This document shows, one piece after another, positions 47,031 through 56,169 of a DNA stretch of 64,000 nucleotides (the first letter of the stretch is position 1; each line of letters starts with the position of its first letter). A model generated the notes under the pieces. That model was not told the DNA's origin and did not search any database. It saw only the letters and a list, made by a program, of their open reading frames with translations. A program made the translations under genes and the position numbers. Source of the stretch: Alcaligenaceae bacterium (GTDB lineage Bacteria; Pseudomonadota; Gammaproteobacteria; Burkholderiales; Burkholderiaceae_B). The stretch is from NCBI GenBank assembly GCA_013416455.1, contig JACCES010000005.1, positions 124,001-188,000 on the forward strand. The letters run 5' to 3'.

Positions 47031-48212
47031 ATGCCGGCACCGCCCCGTCGCCCCATAAAGCCCGCTTCGAATCCTTCCCATCGCCGGCGCTTCCGCCGCA
47101 ATGCCCTTCTTGCCCGCCATGCCGCCGCAAGGCGGCTGCTCGCGCCGACCCAGTTCCGCGAAAGCGTGGGGCTCAATCGGAATGTTTCCCCCTACATGGG
47201 CGGTATCGCCGGCCTGCAGGCGGCGCTGGCGCTGCTTGCGGCCATCGTCGTGATCCGGCATTCGGTATGGCCGCAACTCGTCGGTTTCGCGGCGCTGGGC
47301 GCCCTGGCCGCGCTTTTCGGGCGTTTCGCCCCGCTGGCCAGGCGGCATGGCATCGTCTGGATCTGCGCGTCCTTGTTGACGTCGGCTGTTTTCATCACCT
47401 CGGCGGCTTCCCTGCTGGGGGCTTCCGCCGTGATGGTGGTGCTGGTGGTGGCTTTCATCGCGGCGGCGTCGACCGTCATTTTCGCGTGGGGGAAACTGGA
47501 CGGGCCGGGTGCCGTGATCATCGTGTTCGCCGCCGGCGCGGCCATGACGCCGGTGGATTCCTGGAGCATACTGGCCGAGCGGACGCTGGCCACGGCCGCC
47601 GGCGGCACCGTGGCCTGGCTGGTCACTTCAGCGACCGATTTCCTGCGCCTGCCCGAACTGGCCCGCGTGCAGGCGCCCGTACAGCCGGCAAGGCCCTGGC
47701 CGCACATGCTGATCGCCGGGGTACGCATCGGGATCGGGGCCGCCGTCGCGGCGCTGATCGCGCATGCGGCGGGCTGGAATCACCCGTCGTGGGCGGCCAT
47801 CGGAGCCACTGCCGTGATGCAGGGCGGCCATCTCCATGTGACGATGAACCGCGCCCTGCAGCGTATGGCCGGCACGCTGGTGGGCGCGCTGCTGGTGTGG
47901 GTGATACTTGAGGCGGAGCCACCATTCTGGGCCATCGTCGCGATCATCGTCATCTTCCAGTACGTCACCGAAATCATCATCGGCTACAACTATGCGCTGG
48001 GGCAGATCACGGTGACGCCCATGGCGCTGCTCATGACCTATCTGGCATCGCCGGTGGCGACGGCCGCGGAAATGTCGATCGAGCGCGTGTTCGATACCAT
48101 GCTCGGCGCGGTGATAGGCATTGTGCTGGCGCTGTTGTTTTCCACGATGGACGACCGTCTCTACCTGGCAAAACACCACCGCAGCCGTCAGGCTGGCGGT
48201 GGTGTTCCTTAG
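47031..48212 (+). CDS. FUSC family membrane protein
   Basis: 393 residues. A basic N-tail, then two blocks of about five membrane helices separated by a hydrophilic region, the plan of FUSC/aromatic-acid exporter-like (fusaric acid resistance) proteins. MLIAGVRIGIGAAVAALIAH and MNRALQRMAGTLVGALLVW are typical of the second block. Probable efflux of an organic acid or stress-linked function; the substrate is unknown. Start uncertain: the ATG at 47031 has a weak ribosome site. The TAG stop begins TAGGGCCTGTT, the gene-end repeat. Confidence 0.8.
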   Translation: MPAPPRRPIKPASNPSHRRRFRRNALLARHAAARRLLAPTQFRESVGLNRNVSPYMGGIAGLQAALALLAAIVVIRHSVWPQLVGFAALGALAALFGRFAPLARRHGIVWICASLLTSAVFITSAASLLGASAVMVVLVVAFIAAASTVIFAWGKLDGPGAVIIVFAAGAAMTPVDSWSILAERTLATAAGGTVAWLVTSATDFLRLPELARVQAPVQPARPWPHMLIAGVRIGIGAAVAALIAHAAGWNHPSWAAIGATAVMQGGHLHVTMNRALQRMAGTLVGALLVWVILEAEPPFWAIVAIIVIFQYVTEIIIGYNYALGQITVTPMALLMTYLASPVATAAEMSIERVFDTMLGAVIGIVLALLFSTMDDRLYLAKHHRSRQAGGGVP

Positions 48213-48220
48213 GGCCTGTT
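48210..48220 (+). repeat. gene-end repeat remnant R4 (after the FUSC gene)
   Basis: TAGGGCCTGTT matches the first 11 bases of the 270-bp element terminus and then diverges. Its TAG is the FUSC stop. Eleven bases could be chance; position makes it suggestive. Confidence 0.45.
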
Positions 48221-48226
48221 TCGCGC

Positions 48227-48649
48227 TTAGTCGATGGTCAGGCGCCTTGCCTGCGCGGGGGCCTTCTTCGGCAGCACGAGTTCAAGCACGCCGTCGGTGA
48301 ACCTGGCGGTGGCGCGGGACTCGTCGACTTCCTGCCCCAGCTGGAAGCTGCGCGAGACCTTGCCGAAGTAGCGTTCGGTGCGCAGGACGCGTTCGCCTTC
48401 CTTGACTTCCTTTTCCTGTTTGCGTTCGGCACTGATGGACACCAGTTGCCCGTCGATGCTGACGTGGATGTCTTCCTTGGCAATGCCGGGAAGTTCGGCC
48501 AGCACGGCGTAGTCGTCGGCGTTTTCCTTCACGTCGACGCGCATCTCGGGCGATTGCAGCGAAGCGTCGAAATCGAAGTCGACGGGGCGCACGAAGAATC
48601 CGCGCAGAAGGTCGGAAAAGGGATCGCGGCGGGTGGTGATCTGATTCAT
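48227..48649 (-). CDS. Hsp20/alpha-crystallin small heat-shock protein
   Basis: 140 residues. The alpha-crystallin domain covers about 38-135 (MRVDVKENADDYAVLAELPG, IHVSIDGQLVSISAER, RSFQLGQEVDESRATARFTDGVLELVLPK by position), ending with the ARRLTI tail close to the I-x-I assembly motif. ATP-independent holdase. AGGAG precedes the ATG at 48649. A perfect FNR/Anr box lies about 100 bp upstream, suggesting low-oxygen induction. I see no ROSE-type leader. Confidence 0.92.
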   Translation of the reverse strand: MNQITTRRDPFSDLLRGFFVRPVDFDFDASLQSPEMRVDVKENADDYAVLAELPGIAKEDIHVSIDGQLVSISAERKQEKEVKEGERVLRTERYFGKVSRSFQLGQEVDESRATARFTDGVLELVLPKKAPAQARRLTID

Positions 48650-48746
48650 GGATTGCTCCTTGCCTATCTTGATCGCGTGGTTCGACATGAACCTTTGCTA
48701 GTGAAACCTATGTAGGGGCGGCTTCGCAACTTTCAAGGCCTTTTAT

Positions 48747-48760
48747 TTGATGGGAATCAA
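48747..48760 (-). promoter_or_regulatory. FNR/Anr box upstream of hsp20
   Basis: TTGATGGGAATCAA is an exact TTGAT-N4-ATCAA palindrome, centred about 104 bp before the hsp20 ATG and 4 bp beyond the end of the DUF445 gene. Confidence 0.75.
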
Positions 48761-48764
48761 GGGC

Positions 48765-50066
48765 TTAGAGGTATCTGGAGACGGCATGGATGAGCAGGCC
48801 CACCACGCCGCCCACCAGGGCGCCGTTGATGCGGATGTACTGGAGATCGGCGCCGATGTTGAGTTCGAGCTTGTCCACCAGCTCGGTTTCGTTCCATTCC
48901 TTCATCTTGCCGGCGATGAACCCGCCGAGCCGGTGGCGGTAGCGGTCGACCAGCCTGGGGACGTGGCTGCGCGCGCGGTCATTCATCCATGCGCGCATGT
49001 CCTTGTCCTGTTCGAGCACCTTGCCGAAGCGGACGATCTGTCTGGCCAGGAAGGCTTCGAAGCGCGAGTTCTCCGAGTCGAGATCCCGCGCAATGGCCGC
49101 CCGCCACTCGTTCCAGACTTCGTCCACGTATTGGGACAGGGCCGGATGGCCGGCGATCTTCTGTGTGAACTGTTCGATCCGGTAGCGGTAGGCGGGGTCC
49201 GTCCGCAGCTTCCCGATGAGTTCCCGGACCCAGGCGTCGAAGTGGCTGCGCAGGGGATGTCCGGGATCCTGGTTGATCTCGTCGATCAGTTCGGCCAGTG
49301 TCCGCGCCGTGAACTCGCCCCCCTTCGTGCCGGCCCAGCTTTTCAGGCGGCTGAAATACAGCGGCAGCTTCTCGGCAAGCAAGGTGTTCAGGGCGTCCTG
49401 CGCTTCGGGCCGCTGGAGCTGCCGGGCCGCGTATTGCAGGAACAGGTCGAGGACGGCCTGATGCCGCCCGCTGCGCGTCAGGCTGGCCAGGGCGTTGCCG
49501 GCCAGCCCGGCCAGGTCGGTCTGCAGGACCTGCCGCGACGCGGCGTGCCGCAGATAGGCGCGCACTTCGCTTTCATTGAGCGCGCCGCCGGTCATGCGCA
49601 CAATGTTGCGCACCCAGGCCGCCGTGCGGGCGGCGTTGGCTTCGTTGCGCAGCCATTCCGCCGTCAGCAGGGCGGGATTGACGGCATCGACCACGGCGGC
49701 CACGCGCTCGGGGGAGAAGAACTCGCCCTGCACGAATTCGCCCAGATTGTCGGCGATGCGATCCTTGTTTCTGGGAATGATGGCGGTGTGGGGCATGCGC
49801 CGGAGGCCCAGCGGGTGGCGGAACAGGGCGACGACGGCATACCAGTCCGCCAGGGCGCCGACCATGGCCGCTTCCGCGAAGGCGGCCACCCATTCGAGCG
49901 AACCGTGCAGGCCGCCGTAACGGGTGGCCAGGGCATAGACAACGGCGGACAGCACCAGCAGCCCGGTGGCGCGGCGCCGCGCGATGCGCAGCTTGCGGCG
50001 CTTGTTTTCCGTGTCGGCCGTGCCGGAGTGACGGGCCGGGCCGGTGGGCGTCGTATCGATGGACAT
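48765..50066 (-). CDS. DUF445 family membrane protein (YjiN-like)
   Basis: 433 residues. A membrane helix near residues 32-50, the DUF445 signature EWVAAFAEAAMVGALADWYAVVALFRHPLG (by position about 57-86), IPRNKDRIADNLGEFVQGEFFSPERV, a long helical middle, and a last membrane helix LVGGVVGLLIHAV at the C-terminus. Function unknown; homologues are widespread inner-membrane proteins. A long open frame on the opposite strand is rejected as coding bias. It is the downstream neighbour of the amino-acid ABC operon on the same strand. Confidence 0.88.
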   Translation of the reverse strand: MSIDTTPTGPARHSGTADTENKRRKLRIARRRATGLLVLSAVVYALATRYGGLHGSLEWVAAFAEAAMVGALADWYAVVALFRHPLGLRRMPHTAIIPRNKDRIADNLGEFVQGEFFSPERVAAVVDAVNPALLTAEWLRNEANAARTAAWVRNIVRMTGGALNESEVRAYLRHAASRQVLQTDLAGLAGNALASLTRSGRHQAVLDLFLQYAARQLQRPEAQDALNTLLAEKLPLYFSRLKSWAGTKGGEFTARTLAELIDEINQDPGHPLRSHFDAWVRELIGKLRTDPAYRYRIEQFTQKIAGHPALSQYVDEVWNEWRAAIARDLDSENSRFEAFLARQIVRFGKVLEQDKDMRAWMNDRARSHVPRLVDRYRHRLGGFIAGKMKEWNETELVDKLELNIGADLQYIRINGALVGGVVGLLIHAVSRYL

Positions 50067-50165
50067 GTCGTGATCCGCTGCATTCCGTTCGGGTGCCCGA
50101 AGCGTGCAGTATAGGCCCCGGCACGGCGGGAGTCCGCGGCGGCCCGCCGGGCCGCCGGCTTGTCG

Positions 50166-50960
50166 TCAGAGCATCCGGCCCAGGAAGGCCCGGGTGCGCT
50201 CGTGGCGCGGGGCACGGAAGAATTCCGAGGATTCGGCCGTCTCGACGATGCGGCCTTCGTCCATGAATACCACGCGGTGCGCCACTTCGCGGGCGAAGCC
50301 CATTTCGTGCGTGACCACCAGCATGGTCATGTGTTCTTCAGCCAGCTGGCGCATGGTGCGCAGCACTTCGACGGTGAGTTCCGGGTCGAGGGCGGAGGTC
50401 GGTTCATCGAAGAGCATGATGTCCGGCTCCATGGCCAGCGCCCGGGCGATGGCGACGCGCTGCTTCTGGCCGCCGGACAGCCTGCCGGGGTAGTTGTCGC
50501 GCTTGGCCTGCAGGCCGACTTTCGCCAGCAGGGCTTCGGCTTTGGGAACGGCTGTGTTCCTGGGCTGGCGCTTGACCGTCATGGGCGCTTCGATGATGTT
50601 CTGCAGCACCGTCATGTGCGGGAACAGGTTGAACGACTGGAACACCATGCCCATCTTGCGGCAGATGCGGCGCACGTCGGCATCGCCGGCGTAGCGGCTG
50701 GGCCCGCCGGGCACCGCCGTGGCCAGGGCCTCGCCCTCGATCGTGATGCTGCCGCCGTCGATGATCTCAAGGTGGTTCAGGCAGCGCAGGAAGGTGCTCT
50801 TGCCGGACCCGGACGGGCCGATGATGGCGACGACTTCGCCCTTGCGCAGGGTGAGCGATACGCCCGCGAGCACCTGGACGCCGCCGAAGGATTTGGTGAT
50901 GTCGCGGGCCTCGATCATGATCTCGCGACTGTCGGCCGCGGTGCCGGCGGCGCTATTCAT
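50166..50960 (-). CDS. polar amino-acid ABC importer ATP-binding protein
   Basis: 264 residues. Walker [20 protein letters not shown]-loop [14 protein letters not shown], signature [15 protein letters not shown], Walker [16 protein letters not shown]-loop VVTHEMGFA. It matches GlnQ/HisP-type ATPases. It is the last gene of a binding protein-permease-ATPase operon; its ATG overlaps the permease stop (ATGAATAG). An ATG at 50972 is possible. Confidence 0.93.
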   Translation of the reverse strand: MNSAAGTAADSREIMIEARDITKSFGGVQVLAGVSLTLRKGEVVAIIGPSGSGKSTFLRCLNHLEIIDGGSITIEGEALATAVPGGPSRYAGDADVRRICRKMGMVFQSFNLFPHMTVLQNIIEAPMTVKRQPRNTAVPKAEALLAKVGLQAKRDNYPGRLSGGQKQRVAIARALAMEPDIMLFDEPTSALDPELTVEVLRTMRQLAEEHMTMLVVTHEMGFAREVAHRVVFMDEGRIVETAESSEFFRAPRHERTRAFLGRML

Positions 50961-51606
50961 CGAACTTGGCATAGCGTTTTTCCATGCGCTGGAAGAGCCA
51001 GGTCAGCACCAGCGTCATGCCCAGATAGAAGACGGCGGCCACCAGAAAGGGGGTGGTCGTGAAGTCGCGCTGCACGATGCCGCGGGCGGTCCGCAGGATG
51101 TCGTTGAGGGCCAGCACGTAGATGAGCGATGTGTCCTTGACCAGGGTGATGGTTTCGTTGCTCATCGGCGGGAGGACGCGCTGCACCATCTGCGGCAGCA
51201 CGATGCGGCGGAGGGTCTGCAGGTAGCTCATGCCCAGCACCTTGCTGCCTTCGTACTGCCCCCGGTCGACGGCCTGGATGCCGGCCCGGAAGATTTCGGC
51301 GAAGTAGGCCGCATAATTCAGTGCGAACGCGACCACGGCCGCCGGGAAATCGGGCAGCCGGATGCCGATGACGGGTACGAAGGGCAGGGCGAAATAGACG
51401 AACAGCAATTGCAGCATGAGCGGGGTGCCCCGCATCAGCCAGATGTAGCCGTTCACGGCCGTGCTCAGCAGCGGCCACTTGGAAATGCGCGCCAGAGCAA
51501 GCGCCAGCCCCAGGGGCACCGACAGGAACAGGGTGATGAAGAAGAGCGAAAGCGTGACCTTCGCGCCATCGGCCATCGGCCCGATCAGGGAAAGAACGTA
51601 GTCCAT
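50953..51606 (-). CDS. polar amino-acid ABC importer permease
   Basis: 217 residues with five membrane helices and the HisM/GlnP-type signature ([40 protein letters not shown] as the EAA loop). A single permease gene suggests a homodimeric channel. It lies 31 nt after the binding-protein gene. Confidence 0.92.
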   Translation of the reverse strand: MDYVLSLIGPMADGAKVTLSLFFITLFLSVPLGLALALARISKWPLLSTAVNGYIWLMRGTPLMLQLLFVYFALPFVPVIGIRLPDFPAAVVAFALNYAAYFAEIFRAGIQAVDRGQYEGSKVLGMSYLQTLRRIVLPQMVQRVLPPMSNETITLVKDTSLIYVLALNDILRTARGIVQRDFTTTPFLVAAVFYLGMTLVLTWLFQRMEKRYAKFDE

Positions 51607-51637
51607 GCGGGCTGCCGGAGGTTGATTGCCTTGCTGC

Positions 51638-52432
51638 TTACTTGATGATGTCGGAGCCGAACCATTCGGTGGCGATGCGCCCCGCCGTGCCGTCCTGCTT
51701 CATTTCGTCGAGTGTGGCGTCCAGTTGCGCCAGCAGTTCCGTGTCGTCCCTGCGGACGCCCACGCCGTAGTCCTCGGTGCCGAAGTTTTCTTCCAGCACA
51801 CGGTACTCGCCCGCGCGCTTGGCGGCCAGATAGCGGCCCACGACCTCGTCGAGCACGACGGCGTCCAGGCGCCCGGCGGACAGGTCCATGAGCGCCGTCA
51901 CGTTGTCGCCGAAGGTCTTGAGTTCCTTGAAGCTGTCAAAGACCCCGGCTTCCTTCCTGATGGCGTCGACGGCGCTGCTGCCTTCCTGGGCGCCGACCAC
52001 GCGTTCGGCCAGATCGGCCTTGGCCTGGATGGGCGAGGCATCGGCGACCACGATGATCTGGTGGTTGGCCATGTAGGGTTTGGTGAAACCGATGTGCTTC
52101 TTGCGTTCTTCGGTGATGGTCAGGCCGTTCCAGAGCACGTCCACGCGCTTGCCGTTGAGTTCGGCTTCCTTGGCGCTCCAGTCGATGGGTTTGAATTCCA
52201 CGTCCAGCCCCAGACGCTTGGCGGCTTCACGGGCCAGGTCGATGTCGAAGCCGACCAACTGGTTCTTTTCGTCGCGAAAGCCCATGGGCGGGAAGTTGTC
52301 GTCCAGGCCCACCACGACCTTGCGCGGCTGTGCGGAAGCGGCGGCATCGGCCGTCTTGGAATCGTTGCTCGGGCCGCAGGCGGCCAGCAGGAGAGTGGCG
52401 GATGCCAAAAGGATACCAGTCAGTTTCTTCAT
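51638..52432 (-). CDS. polar amino-acid ABC importer substrate-binding lipoprotein
   Basis: 264 residues. Lipoprotein signal MKKLTGILLASATLLLAAC, Cys19 acylated. SBP family 3 motifs: VVVGLDDNFPPMGFRDEKNQ, GFDIDLAREAAKRLGLDVEF, WNGLTITEERKKHIGFTKPY, VGAQEGSSA. The ligand is an amino acid, perhaps glutamine, cystine or a basic one. The ATG at 52432 is used; upstream in-frame sequence is not signal-like. Confidence 0.92.
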   Translation of the reverse strand: MKKLTGILLASATLLLAACGPSNDSKTADAAASAQPRKVVVGLDDNFPPMGFRDEKNQLVGFDIDLAREAAKRLGLDVEFKPIDWSAKEAELNGKRVDVLWNGLTITEERKKHIGFTKPYMANHQIIVVADASPIQAKADLAERVVGAQEGSSAVDAIRKEAGVFDSFKELKTFGDNVTALMDLSAGRLDAVVLDEVVGRYLAAKRAGEYRVLEENFGTEDYGVGVRRDDTELLAQLDATLDEMKQDGTAGRIATEWFGSDIIK

Positions 52433-52577
52433 CGGTGTTGGAATGTGCAATGGCACGGAAATACAGGGAAAAGCCGCGGATGTGGCGGGCATGGCAAAGC
52501 GGCGGGCGGGAGCCGGCCGAAGGATCGATTATATCCAGGCCGGGAAAATGGCGTGCGCAGGCGGCCGCCGGGCCGGT

Positions 52578-53387
52578 TCAGATCAGCCGTTCGCGCACCT
52601 TGGCCGTCACCCATTCGCTGATGAGCACCGTCGCGAAGATGGCCAGCAGCAGCGTGGACACTTTGGGCCAGGCCAGCGTGCTCAATGCGGATTCGAGCTT
52701 CATGCCGATGCCGCCGGCGCCGACCAGGCCCAGCACGGTGGATTCGCGGATATTGATGTCCCAGCGGAAGACCGTGATGCCGGTCAGGGCCGGGGCGACC
52801 TGCGGCAGAATGCCCCAGGCCATGATCTGGCCGGTGCCGGCGCCGGTCGCCGTGATGGCTTCCACCTGGCCGGCGTCCACTTCCTCGATGGCTTCGTAAA
52901 GCAGTTTGCCGATGAAGCCAATGGAGCGCAGGGCGATGGCGATCACGCCCGCCAGCACGCCGGGCCCGACGATGGCCACCAGCAGCAAGGCCCAGATCAG
53001 GGAGTTGATGGACCGCGAGGCCACGATGATGAACAGTGCGACCGGGCGCGCGAACACGCGGCTGGGCGTGGTGTTGCCGGCGGCCAGGACGGCGACCGGC
53101 GTGGCGATCAGCGCGCCGAGCAGGGTGCCCAGCGTGGCGATGTTGAGGGTTTCCCAGAGCGGCCACAGCAGTTCATCGATATAGGCCCAGTCGGGGGGCA
53201 TCATGCGCGAGCCGATGTCGGCGGCCTGGGCCGGCGCATCGGTGACGAAGGCCCAGATCATGTTCCCGGTCATGACCTGGAAGGCCCAGGCGCACAAGGC
53301 CAGCCCCAGCACCCAGGCCATGAAGACCGCCAGGTCGGCCCGGCGGCTGCGCGGGCGCCAGCCTACAGTATGCGTTTGCGTATCCAT
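52578..53387 (-). CDS. phnE: phosphonate/phosphate-type ABC importer permease 2
   Basis: 269 residues, six helices. IASRSINSLIWALLLVAIVGPG, EAIEEVDAGQVEAITATGAGTGQIM (by position about 165-189, the EAA loop) and FRWDINIRESTVLGLVGAGGIG are PhnE signatures. It overlaps the first permease gene by 25 nt. It is the last gene of the phn-type operon. A 145-nt spacer separates it from the amino-acid operon. Confidence 0.92.
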   Translation of the reverse strand: MDTQTHTVGWRPRSRRADLAVFMAWVLGLALCAWAFQVMTGNMIWAFVTDAPAQAADIGSRMMPPDWAYIDELLWPLWETLNIATLGTLLGALIATPVAVLAAGNTTPSRVFARPVALFIIVASRSINSLIWALLLVAIVGPGVLAGVIAIALRSIGFIGKLLYEAIEEVDAGQVEAITATGAGTGQIMAWGILPQVAPALTGITVFRWDINIRESTVLGLVGAGGIGMKLESALSTLAWPKVSTLLLAIFATVLISEWVTAKVRERLI

Positions 53388-54160
53388 CCGGACCCGTATT
53401 CCGCCGCAATGACGATGGCGATGATGATCAGAAGAATGGCGGCGGCCGAATCGAATTCATAGCGGTCCATGGCCGTGTTCAGGGTCGCGCCGATGCCGCC
53501 CGCGCCGACGATGCCGATCACTGACGATTCCCGGAAATTGATGTCCAGCCTATAGAGCGAGAGGCCCACCAGCCGGGGCAGCACTTGGGGCAGCACGGCG
53601 AAATCCAGCACCTGCGCGGTGGATGCCCCCGTTGCCCGCATGGCCTCCAGCTGGCTTTCCTGTATTTCCTCGATGTCTTCCGCCAGCAGTTTGGCCATGA
53701 AGCCGATGGTGGCGAAGGTCAGGGTGAGGAATCCCGCGAAAGGCCCGAATCCGAACATGGCGACCAGCAGGATGGCCACGATGATTTCGTTCAGCGTCCG
53801 GGAGACGGCAATGAATCCACGGCAGAAAAGATAGATCCATTGTGGGGCCAGATTGCGGGCGGCGCCCAGCGCGAAGGGTATGGACAGCGCGACCCCGAGC
53901 GCTGTGGAGGTCAGCGTCATGGTCAGGCTTTCCTTGAAGCCTTCCAGCATGTCGCCGCCACGGCTTGTGAAATCAGGCTGCAGGAAGGCGGAGACGAAGG
54001 CCAGGCCGCGCCCCAGCCCTTCCGAGACGCGGGTCCAGTTCACGTCCAGGGAGCCGAAAGCCAGCACGAAGTAGAGGAGGGTGGCCAGCATGAGGCCGTG
54101 GCGCAGCCAGGGGCGGGCGATCAGGGGCGGTTTGCGCCAGGTGGATGTCGTGCCGGCCAT
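53363..54160 (-). CDS. phnE: phosphonate/phosphate-type ABC importer permease 1
   Basis: 265 residues, six helices, with FIAVSRTLNEIIVAILLVAM, EDIEEIQESQLEAMRATGAS and YRLDINFRESSVIGIVGAGG, which parallel the downstream permease. Two phnE genes form a heterodimer as in PhnCDEE importers. Start at the ATG 54160; an in-frame earlier ATG lies inside phnC and is rejected. Confidence 0.92.
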   Translation of the reverse strand: MAGTTSTWRKPPLIARPWLRHGLMLATLLYFVLAFGSLDVNWTRVSEGLGRGLAFVSAFLQPDFTSRGGDMLEGFKESLTMTLTSTALGVALSIPFALGAARNLAPQWIYLFCRGFIAVSRTLNEIIVAILLVAMFGFGPFAGFLTLTFATIGFMAKLLAEDIEEIQESQLEAMRATGASTAQVLDFAVLPQVLPRLVGLSLYRLDINFRESSVIGIVGAGGIGATLNTAMDRYEFDSAAAILLIIIAIVIAAEYGSGWIRKRIL

Positions 54161-54176
54161 GAGTCGTTGCGATGGT

Positions 54177-55001
54177 TCAGCCCGCCGTGGCGAGCATGAT
54201 GCCCGGATCGGCGCCGAGGAGCTCGTCTTCCTGGCGCAGAACGCGGTCCGTGATGCTGGACCAGTCTTCATCACCGTAGATTTCGGTCAGCACGCGCCGG
54301 TCGACGCCGGCCGCCGGCCCGTCATAGACGATGTCGCCCTGGCGCAGCCCGACGATGCGGGGCAGGAACTCGGTGGCCAGCACGACATCATGGATGTTCA
54401 CGATGGCGGCCAGACGGTGTTCGCGGCACAGCTCCAGGATCAGGCGCATCACCTGGCGGGCGGTCTTGGGGTCCAGGCTGGCGGTGGGCTCGTCCACGAG
54501 CAGCAGCCGAGGGCGCTGCATGAGCGCCCGGGCGATGCCGACGCGCTGGCGCTGCCCGCCGGACAAGGCGTCGGCGCGCTTGTTCTCCATGCCGGAAAGG
54601 CCCACGCGTTCGAGCAGACCGTAGGCCAGGCGCACGTCCTCGGCGGGGAAGCGGCGGAACCAGCTCGGCCAGAAGCCCATATAGCCCAGGCGCCCCGCGA
54701 GCAGGTTCTCCATGACGGTCAGCCGTTCCACCAGGGCGTGCTGCTGGAAAATCATCCCTATCCCGCGGCGCGCGGTGCGCAGGCGGTTGCCGCTCAGGTG
54801 GGCCAAGTCCTGGCCGTCCAGCAGGATACGGCCCTGCGTGGGCTCCACCAGACGGTTGATGCAGCGGATCAGGGTCGACTTGCCGGCGCCTGAGGGGCCG
54901 ATCAGACCGAGCACGGTGCCGGCCGGCAGATTCAGGCTGACCCCCTTCAGGGCCGCGTCTCCCGTCGGGTAGCGTTTGTGCAGTTCCTGTATTTCAAGCA
55001 C
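54177..55001 (-). CDS. phnC: phosphonate/phosphate-type ABC importer ATP-binding protein
   Basis: 274 residues. [20 protein letters not shown] (Walker A with the PhnC-type RCINRL), [22 protein letters not shown] (the PhnC VxxLTVxxNVLxGRLG region), [45 protein letters not shown]. It powers uptake by the two PhnE proteins. It starts 10 nt after phnD. Confidence 0.94.
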   Translation of the reverse strand: MLEIQELHKRYPTGDAALKGVSLNLPAGTVLGLIGPSGAGKSTLIRCINRLVEPTQGRILLDGQDLAHLSGNRLRTARRGIGMIFQQHALVERLTVMENLLAGRLGYMGFWPSWFRRFPAEDVRLAYGLLERVGLSGMENKRADALSGGQRQRVGIARALMQRPRLLLVDEPTASLDPKTARQVMRLILELCREHRLAAIVNIHDVVLATEFLPRIVGLRQGDIVYDGPAAGVDRRVLTEIYGDEDWSSITDRVLRQEDELLGADPGIMLATAG

Positions 55002-55011
55002 GGGAACACGC

Positions 55012-56004
55012 TTATTTGCAGGTGTACTGGATGTTCATGGCCCGGTCGATGTCCCGGACTACCTGCCAGTGCTCCTTGTAGGTGATCGGCATGAATTTTT
55101 CCTGCGGCGGCTCGGCCGCGTTGAATTCCTTGGCCAGCGCGCTGCCTTCCCAGTTGAACGAGAAGAAGGCTTCACGCACCTTCTCCGCCAGTTCAGGCTT
55201 CAGGTTGTAGACGTGGCCGTAGCCCGTGGTGGGAAAGGATTCAGACTTGTAGATGATCTTCAGCTGCTCGGGCTTGACCGTGCCGCGGGCCTCCATGCGC
55301 TGCTTGACCGAGTTGGCGATGGCGGCGGCGGGGTAATCCTTGTTGGCGACGCCCAGGATGGAGTTGTCATGCTTGCCCGAGAACACCGGCTCGTAGTCTT
55401 TGCCGGCTTCCATCCTGAACTGGTCGCGCAGCAGCGCGGAAGGCGCCTTGTAGCCTGAATTCGATGTCTCGGAGGTGAAGGCCATCTTCTTGCCGCGGAT
55501 GTCCTCGACCTTTTCGATGCCGCTGTCCGGATAGGTGATGATCTCCATCTCGTAGCCGTAGCGGTTGTCGTTGGACACCATCATGGCGAAGGGAACGAAG
55601 CCGGCGCAATTGACCGCCAGCGGGTTGGAGCCGGTGTTGAAGCCCGCCACGTGCAGCCGGCCGGCGCGCATCGCCTCAAGCTGGGCGGCATTGCTCTGTA
55701 CGGGGAAGAACTGCACCTTCTTGCCGGTGACTTCGGCCAGGTGCTGGATGAAGCCGTCCCACACCTTGGCGTAGACGGCGGGGTCTTCCACGGGGGTGTA
55801 GGCGAAGACCAGGGTGGCCGGGTCGGTCCAGTCCTTGGGGTCGGCCGGCGCGTCGGCCACCATGTCGCCGTCCTTGTCCTGGTAGCGCGGATCCATGGCG
55901 TGGGCGCCGGTGCCGGCGGCCGCCAGCAGGGCCAGGGCCAGCGTGGACAGCAGGGCTTTCAGGCGGGGTGGGGTATGCGTGGCGGGAGTAGGGGTGCGCA
56001 TCAT
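55012..56004 (-). CDS. phnD: phosphonate/phosphate-type ABC importer binding protein
   Basis: 330 residues. A signal peptide (about 1-36, cleaved after AHA) is followed by a PhnD/PtxB fold: [74 protein letters not shown]. It captures phosphonate, phosphite or phosphate. No C-P lyase or phosphonatase gene is present, so the ligand is open. A Pho-box-like sequence lies about 40 bp upstream. An ATG at 56001 is an equal start. Confidence 0.92.
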   Translation of the reverse strand: MMRTPTPATHTPPRLKALLSTLALALLAAAGTGAHAMDPRYQDKDGDMVADAPADPKDWTDPATLVFAYTPVEDPAVYAKVWDGFIQHLAEVTGKKVQFFPVQSNAAQLEAMRAGRLHVAGFNTGSNPLAVNCAGFVPFAMMVSNDNRYGYEMEIITYPDSGIEKVEDIRGKKMAFTSETSNSGYKAPSALLRDQFRMEAGKDYEPVFSGKHDNSILGVANKDYPAAAIANSVKQRMEARGTVKPEQLKIIYKSESFPTTGYGHVYNLKPELAEKVREAFFSFNWEGSALAKEFNAAEPPQEKFMPITYKEHWQVVRDIDRAMNIQYTCK

Positions 56005-56040
56005 TCGCTCCTGTGGAGAATGACGCCACTGTATGCGCTG

Positions 56041-56061
56041 TTTATTACAGCTTTATTAGAG
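56041..56061 (-). promoter_or_regulatory. Pho-box-like PhoB site upstream of phnD
   Basis: The minus strand reads CTCTAATAAAGCTGTAATAA: two 7-bp units (CTCTAAT, CTGTAAT) with an AAAG spacer and 11-bp period. It agrees with CTGTCATAWAWCTGTCAY at about 14 of 18 positions. It ends about 37 bp before the phnD ATG. Confidence 0.65.
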
Positions 56062-56064
56062 GGG

Positions 56065-56098
56065 AAAAAAAGACCGGCCGGAGGGGCCGGCCGGTCTT
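56065..56098 (-). terminator. intrinsic terminator of the tct operon
   Basis: A perfect 10-bp stem GACCGGCCGG/CCGGCCGGTC with a 5-nt loop, followed on the minus strand by seven T. It lies 72 nt past tctA. Confidence 0.9.
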
Positions 56099-56129
56099 CT
56101 GAAAGCTTGTATGCGGCTTGGATCCGCCA

Positions 56130-56164
56130 GGCCCGCCGCAGTCTTCGGGGGACTGCGGCGGGCC
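56130..56164. terminator. strong GC hairpin directly after tctA
   Basis: GGCCCGCCGCAGTC and its exact complement form a 14-bp stem with a 7-nt loop, 6 nt past the tctA stop. No U-tract follows on the minus strand, so it may act in mRNA stability together with the terminator at 56065. Confidence 0.5.
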
Positions 56165-56169
56165 TTTGA

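Noticed and set aside
48747-50114. 455-codon open frame on the plus strand
   Set aside because: Opposite the DUF445 gene, low-complexity Gly/Gln/His-rich translation, no recognisable domain.
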